The notes under the pieces: model-generated | Told to the model about the DNA's origin: nothing | Databases searched by the model: none | The model's input: the letters and a program-made list of their open reading frames with translations, nothing else | Origin: a virus | IMG/VR virus record: IMGVR_UViG_3300013115_000353 | Coordinates: 21,456-85,455 of that record | Direction: 5' to 3' (one strand) | Length of the DNA: 64,000 nt | Translations under genes and position numbers: made by a program | Part shown: positions 53,173 through 61,646 of the stretch, one piece after another | Layout: every line of letters starts with the position of its first letter | Numbering within the stretch: the first letter of the stretch is position 1

Positions 53173-53204
53173 AAAAATTAGAGGCATCTGTTCCCCATGC
53201 CTCC
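53173..53204 (-). terminator. Rho-independent terminator after the SSB gene
   Basis: Minus strand GAGGCAT (53197-53203) and ATGCCTC (53181-53187) pair around a nine-base loop, followed by TAATTTTT. It would end or attenuate transcription coming from the SSB gene; the Cys-rich gene starts directly after it. Confidence 0.78.
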
Positions 53205-53222
53205 CTGCGGGACTAACCTCAA

Positions 53223-53990
53223 TTACTTACCAGTCATAAGCTCGTTAAAAGCCTTGTCAACGCTGTTGTTGGCGTTTCCATACTTGGCAGTTTCCGATGA
53301 GCGACTTTCAGCAGAGCCATCGCTCGCGAGTTGCTCATCAAGAATCGCGTCGATCTGTGCTGGAGTTTGACGCTCGAAAAGAGAATCAAAGTCAGGCATG
53401 CCATCAAGGAGGGCGGGGATCGCATCCTTGTCTTCCAGCAAAGCCGATGTGTTACGACGCATCTTGAGGTTTGTTTGGGGGTACGCACCGGGTTTCGTGG
53501 GCTTAGTATAAGTAAGAGTGATGTCCGTACCCTCTTGAATGTCTGTGACATCTCCATACTCCGGATCGAGAATATACCCTAAAAGAAGTTCATAAGCCTG
53601 CTTTCCGTAGCCATAGACCTTGATGCCTTCTTCCTCTCGACCCCTCACAACGACTGGCGAGAAATATCGAGTGCGAACAAAGAGTGACTTTGCCAGCTTC
53701 TTACTTTCCTCATCGTTGTTATCGCTGCCTTCGCGCCATAGCGAAGATGCGAATTCGCAAATGGGACAACCCTCTCCAAAGTTTCGCTTTGGACAAAGAA
53801 TGCCTCCACGATGATCCCCTACATTATAGTGGAAGAACATCTCCTTCAATGGATCTCCGTCGTTCGTTGGAACGATACGAATATCCGTATCACCCTCGTC
53901 TGGCTTAAACCAAACAGAGTTTCCGTTACCAGTGTTTTCGCCGCGCAATGTTGCGAGCTTTCGGCGCATTAGCTCCATATCAATTCCCAT
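53223..53990 (-). CDS. Single-stranded DNA-binding protein, T4 gp32-like (255 aa)
   Basis: R-K-L-A-T-L-R near the N terminus, G-D-T-D-I-R-I-V-P in the first strand, and the zinc ribbon H-Y-N-V-G-D-H with C-P and G-C-P-I-C at residues 66-78 are gp32 features. The C terminus is acidic then ends in D-K-A-F-N-E-L-M-T-G-K. It coats ssDNA at forks and recombination sites, with UvsX, helicase and polymerase. A terminator follows it, and the promoter at 54048-54076 precedes it. Confidence 0.9.
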   Translation of the reverse strand: MGIDMELMRRKLATLRGENTGNGNSVWFKPDEGDTDIRIVPTNDGDPLKEMFFHYNVGDHRGGILCPKRNFGEGCPICEFASSLWREGSDNNDEESKKLAKSLFVRTRYFSPVVVRGREEEGIKVYGYGKQAYELLLGYILDPEYGDVTDIQEGTDITLTYTKPTKPGAYPQTNLKMRRNTSALLEDKDAIPALLDGMPDFDSLFERQTPAQIDAILDEQLASDGSAESRSSETAKYGNANNSVDKAFNELMTGK

Positions 53991-54047
53991 AATTTATCTC
54001 CTTTTTTTGATGTTTATGAGTAAACAATAAGCGTTCCTTACTGTTCT

Positions 54048-54076
54048 AGTATAACACTCTCAACTAAGCAAGTCAA
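54048..54076 (-). promoter_or_regulatory. SSB promoter
   Basis: Minus strand: TTGACT (54071-54076), 17-bp spacer, TATACT (54048-54053). The TGA of the upstream gene (54073-54075) lies inside the -35 box. A roughly 50-base leader precedes the SSB ATG at 53990. Confidence 0.83.
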
Positions 54077-54915
54077 GAGTTTTTTTGGATTGCGTTAGTG
54101 TGGGCAACGCAGAACCCAAAGTCTTGTGGTAGAGGGGTTTCATAGATTGCATATGAAATTTTTCTAAAAGCATTTCTTGGTTTTTCCTTTAGTATATTTA
54201 CAATCTTTCTATGAAGACCGCCTTCTTCCTTTAATCTTTTTTCATTGATACACATATAATAACACAGTTCTCTCTCGGTGTCAATGTCAAAGATCCACTT
54301 TTCTTCAAGAGTTTTCATATCTAACATGCCAACTGTTCTGATTCGATTAATGTCAGCAGGCTTAGAAACTTGACCGATTTCCGGCTCTGAATGTTCAAAG
54401 TAATTTAAATAATGTATGGTTGAAAAAATTGACGTATTTAATGTTTCATAATATTCTTTCACCGGAATGTGTTGTAGAATATTTTCTAGATTTAAATTAG
54501 AAAAAATAGTCATGGAACGAAACAATCCCGAACGGGCATATTCTTGAAGAACTCCAAACGCTGTATTTTCCAATAACCGTGGGATTCCTGTAAGCAAATC
54601 AGTATCGGGCTTGATATAAAATATGTCCAACCTTTTATCTTTTAGTTGTTCTAATATTCCCAAAGCATAATTGGAACTGTAAGATGCCCCCACGATAATA
54701 AATTGAACATGCTCGTCTACATCTTTGAAAAACTTTTTTACATCCGGAATATTATGTTCATATTCTTCAGGTGTATCATACGTTTTTAATCTAAATTGGT
54801 ATTTAGAATTCCGCTTCACTTTGTTGTTCATTTTATACACGTGATAATTCGGCGTATCACCAAACTTCTCCGCAATAGCAGTGGCGGCATTTCCTAGGGC
54901 GACAATTGAAATCAC
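54073..54915 (-). CDS. Putative divergent tubulin/FtsZ-like protein (280 aa)
   Basis: The order of elements recalls FtsZ. I-S-I-V-A-L-G-N-A-A-T-A-I starts like the first nucleotide-binding strand and loop. V-Q-F-I-I-V-G-A-S-Y-S-S-N-Y-A-L-G lies where G-G-G-T-G-T-G should be. Then follow F-Y-I-K-P-D, P-R-L-L-E-N-T-A-F-G-V-L, and I-F-S-N-L-N-L matching the N-D-x-L region. The glycine-rich signature is not conserved, so GTP use is doubtful. This is an inference from motif order only; it could equally be a different Rossmann-type protein. Confidence 0.4.
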   Translation of the reverse strand: MISIVALGNAATAIAEKFGDTPNYHVYKMNNKVKRNSKYQFRLKTYDTPEEYEHNIPDVKKFFKDVDEHVQFIIVGASYSSNYALGILEQLKDKRLDIFYIKPDTDLLTGIPRLLENTAFGVLQEYARSGLFRSMTIFSNLNLENILQHIPVKEYYETLNTSIFSTIHYLNYFEHSEPEIGQVSKPADINRIRTVGMLDMKTLEEKWIFDIDTERELCYYMCINEKRLKEEGGLHRKIVNILKEKPRNAFRKISYAIYETPLPQDFGFCVAHTNAIQKNS

Positions 54916-56102
54916 AGATTCAAATCCTCCAGATCACAATAATTCTTACCTGCCTTAAGGTTCACCATGTAGTCTCCGAACCGAGTCTCGGAGAATATCT
55001 TTTTAATATCTACAATCAATTCCCTTTCATCCTCTGCCATGTCCAATACAATCTCATCATGAACAACATGCGATACAAAAGATTTCTTTCCTTCCAAGAA
55101 CTCATCAATCACGACTGCTTTGTGTAAAACTAAATCTGCAGTTGTGCTCTGGACGACATAATTGAGCGCCTTTCTTTCGTCAACGATAATAGATCGATCA
55201 AACGGAGTCTTTACTTTTCCATCCACATACCATCTATCAAGTACTTCTTGTTTGTTGTATGTGCTGTCCTTTAATACATTCTGTGTGGTTCCGCCATAGA
55301 GCCAAGCAAAAAATATAGTTTTCATTTCATCACGTGATAAGTCTTTCTTCCGAATGACATTGATTTTATTCCATTCGTGAATATCTTCTTGGGGCTGTCT
55401 CTTTCCTGTTAGCCCCAAAAAGGTGCGCACTTCGGCACCATTATAATCCAACGATATAAACCATTCATTGTGAGGTTTCACTATCTTTCTCAAATCACGC
55501 ATCATTGTCAGAATCGGAAAAGAATTAGAATGGGTTGCCAATCTCCCTGTCACTGTGCCGAACAAATTATAATCAATATGCAATGGGCCCTTCAATAATT
55601 TGCGTGCGCGATCCCTCATGTGTGTCTGATAAAACAAAGCTTTACTGTTGGCTCCGCTAACATTAAGATCTCTATACTTAATCTTATACAATAATTTTTG
55701 AACCCGATCTAAATGATCATAATTTGCTGGCTTCTCGTAGTTATCAAATACATCTTGTGTGATTTTATTCTTAACATCACAAAACTCATGCAAGAAATCT
55801 TTAGGCACCAAATCAAAAAAACAATGCTCGCGCATACTAATCTTTCCGATTCTGAAAGATTTTAAATATGCTTCAAAACGTCGCTGTAATCGGCGCCAGT
55901 CCTCGATTAACTCTTCGGGGCATGCCTGTTTGAGAGACTGTCCCCCACAGCGCAGCCATGCATACTCCACATTAGGATCAGTAATGGATCCTGTATACTT
56001 CCATGTTCTGGTGAGATTGGACGGCAATGCATCAAAATGCAATTTGCCGTCTACATATATTCCCACACATTCGGACTTATCATCCAATGTCTGAAATATC
56101 AC
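54912..56102 (-). CDS. Short family-A DNA polymerase, no exonuclease (396 aa)
   Basis: Contains polymerase motifs of PolA: T-G-R-L-A-T at 185-190, motif A L-D-Y-N-G-A-E-V-R at 218-226, motif B R-D-E-M-K-T-I-F-F-A-W-L-Y-G ending at 270, and motif C V-V-H-D-E at 346-350. The first 120 residues lack any 3'-5' or 5'-3' exonuclease domain, and 396 residues is well below the usual size. It presumably fills gaps with the separate 5' nuclease at 48491-49450, while DnaE replicates. It overlaps both neighbours by 4 bases. Confidence 0.9.
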   Translation of the reverse strand: MIFQTLDDKSECVGIYVDGKLHFDALPSNLTRTWKYTGSITDPNVEYAWLRCGGQSLKQACPEELIEDWRRLQRRFEAYLKSFRIGKISMREHCFFDLVPKDFLHEFCDVKNKITQDVFDNYEKPANYDHLDRVQKLLYKIKYRDLNVSGANSKALFYQTHMRDRARKLLKGPLHIDYNLFGTVTGRLATHSNSFPILTMMRDLRKIVKPHNEWFISLDYNGAEVRTFLGLTGKRQPQEDIHEWNKINVIRKKDLSRDEMKTIFFAWLYGGTTQNVLKDSTYNKQEVLDRWYVDGKVKTPFDRSIIVDERKALNYVVQSTTADLVLHKAVVIDEFLEGKKSFVSHVVHDEIVLDMAEDERELIVDIKKIFSETRFGDYMVNLKAGKNYCDLEDLNL

Positions 56103-57313
56103 GGTCCCTCCGAGTCGCGAACTGCTCTTCTATGATCAACAATATAACTCATTGAGCCACTATAGTCAAATGTTTTATTAATAATTCTTTCAAATTTTTC
56201 CAAGGCTGCTCCGAGACTCTTACTATTATACAACGCTATGGTATCTTTAGTCAAGCTTATTTTTTTATATTCTGGAAACGATGATTCTTCCTCCAAAAAT
56301 CGAATACGACAATACAGTTCCAAAAAATAAGATTCAGAATATTTTTCCGTGAGTTCCTCCATGGAATAAGTTTTTGTCTGAATGCGTTTTTGAATAGTTC
56401 TACCTCCGCACTGTTCCTCAACTGTCACCATTTTTTTTCTCACATGATTATACATGTTTAGGAGATAATATTTAAAGTTACGATAGTATCTTCCATGAGT
56501 ATAACTGTATGCCAAGTCTATTATCTGTTGAGTGGATGTCACCCCGTACTTAGAAACATAATCTCGAATCATAGCCGGCGCGCCAATGTCCGCAACCAAG
56601 CGCCAGGGGTTCCATTGATCTACCATAAAGCCATATGAATTACAAGCATTAACATAAAAGCCCCAGTTAGGGCTCCGGACAAAAGCCACGATCTTATCAA
56701 AATCATTGGATGCATTTAGATTGGCAATTTCCACAGCCAATCCAGAAGTCTGAATAGAACATCTTCTACTTTTAGTAAATGCAGGCTGCGTAAAAGCGGT
56801 GGTGCCGGCTGTCTTGTTTAACACTATCATCAGTTCTTTAATAAACTCATCGAAATCTTTGACTTCCACATTGGCGCCTTTAAAAGCGGCGTCCACAACT
56901 GCCATATAGGCGCGCCATTGATCATTATAAGCTTGGTGAGGAGGCACATAAGCTCTAAACACCCGCAGAGTACTTAAATAGGGATCATCTTTTGAGATTT
57001 TTCCTTGCGTTGCACATTTGGCAAATTGCTGATTGAGTCCATTAAAAGCATCCACTACGAAATTAATAGCAGATATGCCGTCCCCCTGAGAGACAGACGC
57101 ATCAAACTGTTTTAATTGGAGAACGCTATTATTAAATGTGATAGGCGTGAACACTCTATTGACTCTGCCATAAAGTTGCTTTTCTGCAAAATTAAAATCT
57201 ATGATGTTAGGAAAACGTGCGGCTGCTCCGAGCATGCGGTTACGATAAATGTTTCTTTTAATAAAGAGTTTTCGCGTCGTTTCGCTATTTGATTCGGCAT
57301 AATATAATGACAT
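56099..57313 (-). CDS. Probable structural protein (404 aa)
   Basis: Rich in Tyr, Asn, Phe and Arg with few charged repeats, as in virion proteins. It has W-R-A-Y-M-A-V-V-D-A-A-F, W-N-P-W-R-L-V-A-D-I-G-A-P and Y-Y-R-N-F-K-Y-Y-L-L-N-M-Y-N-H segments. It lies next to the 1319-residue tail protein but overlaps the polymerase gene, marking the border between tail and replication modules. Precise role unknown. Confidence 0.65.
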   Translation of the reverse strand: MSLYYAESNSETTRKLFIKRNIYRNRMLGAAARFPNIIDFNFAEKQLYGRVNRVFTPITFNNSVLQLKQFDASVSQGDGISAINFVVDAFNGLNQQFAKCATQGKISKDDPYLSTLRVFRAYVPPHQAYNDQWRAYMAVVDAAFKGANVEVKDFDEFIKELMIVLNKTAGTTAFTQPAFTKSRRCSIQTSGLAVEIANLNASNDFDKIVAFVRSPNWGFYVNACNSYGFMVDQWNPWRLVADIGAPAMIRDYVSKYGVTSTQQIIDLAYSYTHGRYYRNFKYYLLNMYNHVRKKMVTVEEQCGGRTIQKRIQTKTYSMEELTEKYSESYFLELYCRIRFLEEESSFPEYKKISLTKDTIALYNSKSLGAALEKFERIINKTFDYSGSMSYIVDHRRAVRDSEGP

Positions 57314-57328
57314 ATAATCTTTCTCCTA

Positions 57329-60300
57329 TTAGTCCGTTGTCGTGGGAGGGGTGGTATCGGTGCCGTCGCCTTCGGCAACTTCGGGATTTGCACCGCTCTT
57401 TAACATGTCGCCCATCTTCGTCACCATCCCGCTCCACCAATCAGTTCTTTTTGCCTCCGTACTGCGATTTGCTCTGCATTTCTGAGTATCGGTATTGGCG
57501 CCCCTGCCAGAATCAGGAAACTCCGATTTTTCATTAGCACCAATAGATGCCACCCATTTAGCCGTAATCTTAGAATTTGCCTTTCCGGCGCCAAAGGAGT
57601 GTTCTGAACGGATAATCATGCAATAGCCTCCTATTCCCAATCGAGTAAGCTCGAAATCTGTATTGGGCGCCCACCCTTTAGGGTTCACAAATATATATGT
57701 TCCCGGAAATGTTTTTACATTAGCATACGTCTCGATATCTACATCGTACACTTCTCTTAGTTGTTCAAGCCCATTGTAACCTTCTTGTTCAAAACGCACT
57801 TCACGCAGGAATTTAGCATCTGTACGAGTCAAATCAATCTTTTTAACGATGCCACGATCCTTTCCCAGCATATAATGAAAAATACCGCGACTTTCATCTC
57901 CCTTCTGAAGAACTCCATTTTTATCTACCCAATCTTTGCGCCTCCCTTTCATAATGTCGGCAGGCTGTGTTCTTCCTGCAAAAAATACCATATAATTAAT
58001 TTCCTGCGAGGGGCCCGGGTTAATCTCGGGATGACGATCTTTGCCCGAAATATTCAATATAGGCTGTGGCATGCCGGCGCCGGCGGGATTAATCATTCCG
58101 CGCGCAATGCCGGCATGGGCCCGATTGTCCACAATCCATTGAGTTACTTCATCATTTTTATTTTTACTACTTTTATAAGATGTGATAGCTGCCTGGTTCA
58201 CTCTGGTTTTTTGCTTAATAGAATAACCAAAACACGTGTTATCATTAAGGAACCCGCTCACTAAATGATTAAAGAAATCGCTTAAGAACTTACTTAAAGT
58301 ATAAATTGACTTCTCTTTGCGGACGAGCTTATCAGTGAGCCATTCCATAAAGTATTTTAATGAAATAGGCACATCTCCAAAATTAACAAACAGGCTAGCT
58401 ACATCATCTTTGGGGCTCACCAATTCAAGGGGGCCCAGCAATACTCTAAATTTCTCAAATTGCACACGAAATTTATTAATCTTAGCTATTTCTGCTTCGA
58501 TATCCAGCGGGTTTATTTTACCGTTTGAGGCAGCTTCCACCACTGGTGAGCCTGCGCCTGTAATTTTAGACGGCATATCTCTCAGATAGGCATCTATTCC
58601 CTCCAGGATAACATCTATTAAATCACTAACAAAGAAAAAGGCGATATTATAACTGTTCAAGTTAACAATTTTACGAGGTATCTCTTCCATTTCCTTCACG
58701 CCCGTGCCACTCTTTTCTTCTTCTGCTAAGGCTTTGTCCGCATCAGGCATCACATCCGCCACAAACTCGTCAGCCTGATTCTGAGTAAGCTCTTCCCCTG
58801 CATCATAAGTCCCATAGAGTGATGCGTCAGCGGCATATGCTTCGGCGGCCGCCGTGGCATCAACATCAACAAACCCTGGAAGTTCTGCTTCTATCGCTGC
58901 GGAGGCGATATCAGCGGCTGTTTGCTCGCCTGTCGCGACAGTGTTGGCATCACCTCCTGTCCAGGGTTCTGCCTGAACTAAATCTGCCACAGTGGTGGCT
59001 CCTACCGCATCTGCTTGCGCAGCAGTCGGTCCTCCGACGCCGACTTTGATGTCCGCGAGCTTCGTCTCAGCGGCGGTAACCGCGCCGGCGGCGGCGTAAA
59101 CGGCTGGAGTCATCGAGCCGCCGGCTTTATCGTCACTAGAAAATTTTCTCTCATCGTGATAGGCTTTCTTCGCTTCCTCTACTTCTTTTTTGGCTTCCTC
59201 TAGTGCGGCGCCGCCCGTACCTAGAGCATCCAACAGATCTTGGGTGGCAGTAATCCCCACGTTTGGGGCGATTTGTTCGTACAGTCCAGTTGCACGATTA
59301 TAAAAGGGGCCCTTTTCTAAAAAGGATAACTGCTCCTCAAAGGGTACAGACATATAACGTATTAATTTCTTCTTCATCAGTTGGCGAGCTAATGAGCGCA
59401 TGTTAATTTGGCGAGCTTCTTTTACAACATCCGCATATCCTTCTTCCTTCTTCATTTCCGCAATATCTGCAGCATTACAGTTAGGCGATTGCATTACTTT
59501 TTTATATCTCAGATCTCGGGTAAGCAATGTAAGTGCAGCGTTCTGATCAGAAAAAATATTGAAAGTCGGTTGATCATAAAAATCATCTACATATGCCAAA
59601 TAATTAATTGTTAATGTAGTGCGCCCAGTTTCATCAATACCAAATTCATGAATGGTCGGTGTCAAATTAAGCGTCACAAAGGAATCATAAATAGCTCTAA
59701 TAAGCTCTGTCTTTTTTATAACCTTACCGTTCGGTTTTTTCCAGCCTCCAAAATGTTCCAATTCGCCAGGAGGAAGTGCCCACCCCACCAACGCTTTTAG
59801 GCGGAAGTTTAATTTAGATAAATTAGCCTCTTGAAGTTCTGTCTTGGCGCCAGTCTTTGTTCCTGTTTTTAATGCTAAATCAATATATCTATACTTTTTA
59901 GAGGAGCGTCCACGTGGCTTTAACAGTTCGTCAAAATTATTTGCCACCAACGTTAATTTGGCTTTAATGCTTTTCTTAGCAGCAAAAGGCGTCGAGCCAT
60001 CATATGTAAAATTAAACTCTTTTATACCAACGCCTACTCCTCTTCTGCCCGAATCATCAAAAGCACTTTTTATTTCTTTATAAGTGGCGTTTGAAGAGAA
60101 GTTCATTTCTATTTCAGTTTCTGCGCCTGTCTCTTTATGAGTATTAACTTTGTAAAGACGGATCATGGGCTGTAAGGTGGCAATGTCTTTGGGTTCCATA
60201 TCAAAAAATACATTTTGAGTAGGACTTTGAGTAAGCTGGTTAATAAAGCCATATGACTCACCATCAATCATCAAGCACGCATTATTTCCATTGTCCACAT

Positions 60301-61288
60301 AAGGAAGCCTCTTTGTAACAAGCCCCCCTGATGCTGATTCTAGTTTAAACTTTTTATATCTCGCGAATTCTAAAATATTTGCCAGAAGAAAACACTGTTC
60401 TCGAAAGTGCTGAGAGGAAACTGTTCCTTGGACTAAAGCAATGTCGCCTGCCTTAGCCTTCTTTAGTTGCTCTAGGGCATGCCATGCTATGGGACCGCAT
60501 TCATCTTCTGTAAAGATGTCGTCGTTGTTTGCATCGGTGCACTTATTGTCCTGGATGTAAGCAATCGCATCATCAATAACAGCATGTAACTCTGCTTTCT
60601 TGTCCTTCAAGCAGGCGGCGCCATCTTTGCCTGCAATTGTGGCGGTGGAGGCTTTTAATGCAGCGATAGCAGCATTCATTTCGCCCAGCCATCCTTCACG
60701 CATCTGGGCGCCCTGGTCAACGCCGAGAAACTTGCTGAGCTTTTGGTTCCAGCCGTCCTCATCGATCAGATCTGTTAACACACTTTCATATGTTTTAAGT
60801 AGCTCTAAATCTGCTGTGGCTGTGCTTCCAAGCGCTGCGTTGGTGTCCCAAGTAGTTTGAAAATTGCTAAATTGTTCTACTCCCTCTTCGGGGATGGAAG
60901 ATGCGACAGGGGCATTAATGATATTGTTGTTGGAACTCAAAACTTTTGAGACATCTGCATATCTTTGAGCCTCATCGGGACTAGAGTTGGCTGGCAAAAG
61001 AGTTTGCGATACATACTTCTTCAACTCCCCTTTGGATTGGCTTGATCCAAGTACCGCCTGTAGTTCCTTTTCGAGCGCTTTTAACGTTGCCAATTGTTCT
61101 GGAATTTGAGCACTAGTATCGGCTACCGTCGCACTGCACTTATATAGGGCAGCACCATTGCCAGCCGCGTACCACTCCGAAACTACCGCTGGTACATCTG
61201 AACCATCTGGCGTTATAGTTTTTTCGCTCTTGGTGGGAGCATCGGTGGTTGCAGGCTCCTCGGCGGGTGCATCATCTTCTTCAAACAT
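57329..61288 (-). CDS. Large tail/baseplate structural protein (1319 aa)
   Basis: N terminus starts acidic with Ala/Pro/Thr repeats (D-A-P-A-E-E-P-A-T-T), then mixed alpha/beta regions. An Ala/Glu/Thr-rich low-complexity stretch lies near 700-850. A C-terminal part with V-W-A-like beta structure (I-N-Y-M-V-F-F-A-G-R-T-Q) ends in a Pro/Thr tail. Size, composition and its place after LysM and hub-like genes suggest a baseplate or tail-tip component. No enzymatic motif found. Confidence 0.68.
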   Translation of the reverse strand: MFEEDDAPAEEPATTDAPTKSEKTITPDGSDVPAVVSEWYAAGNGAALYKCSATVADTSAQIPEQLATLKALEKELQAVLGSSQSKGELKKYVSQTLLPANSSPDEAQRYADVSKVLSSNNNIINAPVASSIPEEGVEQFSNFQTTWDTNAALGSTATADLELLKTYESVLTDLIDEDGWNQKLSKFLGVDQGAQMREGWLGEMNAAIAALKASTATIAGKDGAACLKDKKAELHAVIDDAIAYIQDNKCTDANNDDIFTEDECGPIAWHALEQLKKAKAGDIALVQGTVSSQHFREQCFLLANILEFARYKKFKLESASGGLVTKRLPYVDNGNNACLMIDGESYGFINQLTQSPTQNVFFDMEPKDIATLQPMIRLYKVNTHKETGAETEIEMNFSSNATYKEIKSAFDDSGRRGVGVGIKEFNFTYDGSTPFAAKKSIKAKLTLVANNFDELLKPRGRSSKKYRYIDLALKTGTKTGAKTELQEANLSKLNFRLKALVGWALPPGELEHFGGWKKPNGKVIKKTELIRAIYDSFVTLNLTPTIHEFGIDETGRTTLTINYLAYVDDFYDQPTFNIFSDQNAALTLLTRDLRYKKVMQSPNCNAADIAEMKKEEGYADVVKEARQINMRSLARQLMKKKLIRYMSVPFEEQLSFLEKGPFYNRATGLYEQIAPNVGITATQDLLDALGTGGAALEEAKKEVEEAKKAYHDERKFSSDDKAGGSMTPAVYAAAGAVTAAETKLADIKVGVGGPTAAQADAVGATTVADLVQAEPWTGGDANTVATGEQTAADIASAAIEAELPGFVDVDATAAAEAYAADASLYGTYDAGEELTQNQADEFVADVMPDADKALAEEEKSGTGVKEMEEIPRKIVNLNSYNIAFFFVSDLIDVILEGIDAYLRDMPSKITGAGSPVVEAASNGKINPLDIEAEIAKINKFRVQFEKFRVLLGPLELVSPKDDVASLFVNFGDVPISLKYFMEWLTDKLVRKEKSIYTLSKFLSDFFNHLVSGFLNDNTCFGYSIKQKTRVNQAAITSYKSSKNKNDEVTQWIVDNRAHAGIARGMINPAGAGMPQPILNISGKDRHPEINPGPSQEINYMVFFAGRTQPADIMKGRRKDWVDKNGVLQKGDESRGIFHYMLGKDRGIVKKIDLTRTDAKFLREVRFEQEGYNGLEQLREVYDVDIETYANVKTFPGTYIFVNPKGWAPNTDFELTRLGIGGYCMIIRSEHSFGAGKANSKITAKWVASIGANEKSEFPDSGRGANTDTQKCRANRSTEAKRTDWWSGMVTKMGDMLKSGANPEVAEGDGTDTTPPTTTD

Positions 61289-61296
61289 GTGTTATA

Positions 61297-61635
61297 TTAT
61301 ACCCCTAGGGATTTCAATGCCGATTCAAGGTTTAATGGAATCTGAATTAAATCGCCTGTTTTTAAATTAGCCTCGGTGGGTACGCTATTATACCATGCAA
61401 TCACCCACCAAAAGGTGACATCATTATAATATTGATTTGCCAACTTGTAAAACCTATCTCCATACGTCCATACATGTGTAGTGCTGCGAATAGCTGCGCG
61501 TGCTCTCACAGATGGGTTTGCCATCAAAGGAGTCTCGTAGTGTTGTATGTTCTTAAGCCCTCTGGATTTTCTCAATGGGGCATAATAATCACTAGCACAA
61601 TTTATTATTCGGTATTTGCTGTATCTTACTGACAT
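61297..61635 (-). CDS. LysM-containing baseplate protein, gp53-like (112 aa)
   Basis: Residues 50-105 form a LysM-like domain: T-H-V-W-T-Y-G-D-R-F-Y-K-L-A, F-W-W-V-I-A-W-Y-N and T-G-D-L-I-Q-I-P. The N terminus has S-V-R-Y-S-K-Y-R-I-I typical of wedge proteins. It would sit in the baseplate and bind peptidoglycan or neighbouring subunits. Gene order (tape measure, hub, LysM) is usual for contractile tails. Confidence 0.82.
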   Translation of the reverse strand: MSVRYSKYRIINCASDYYAPLRKSRGLKNIQHYETPLMANPSVRARAAIRSTTHVWTYGDRFYKLANQYYNDVTFWWVIAWYNSVPTEANLKTGDLIQIPLNLESALKSLGV

Positions 61636-61646
61636 TTATTGTTTCC

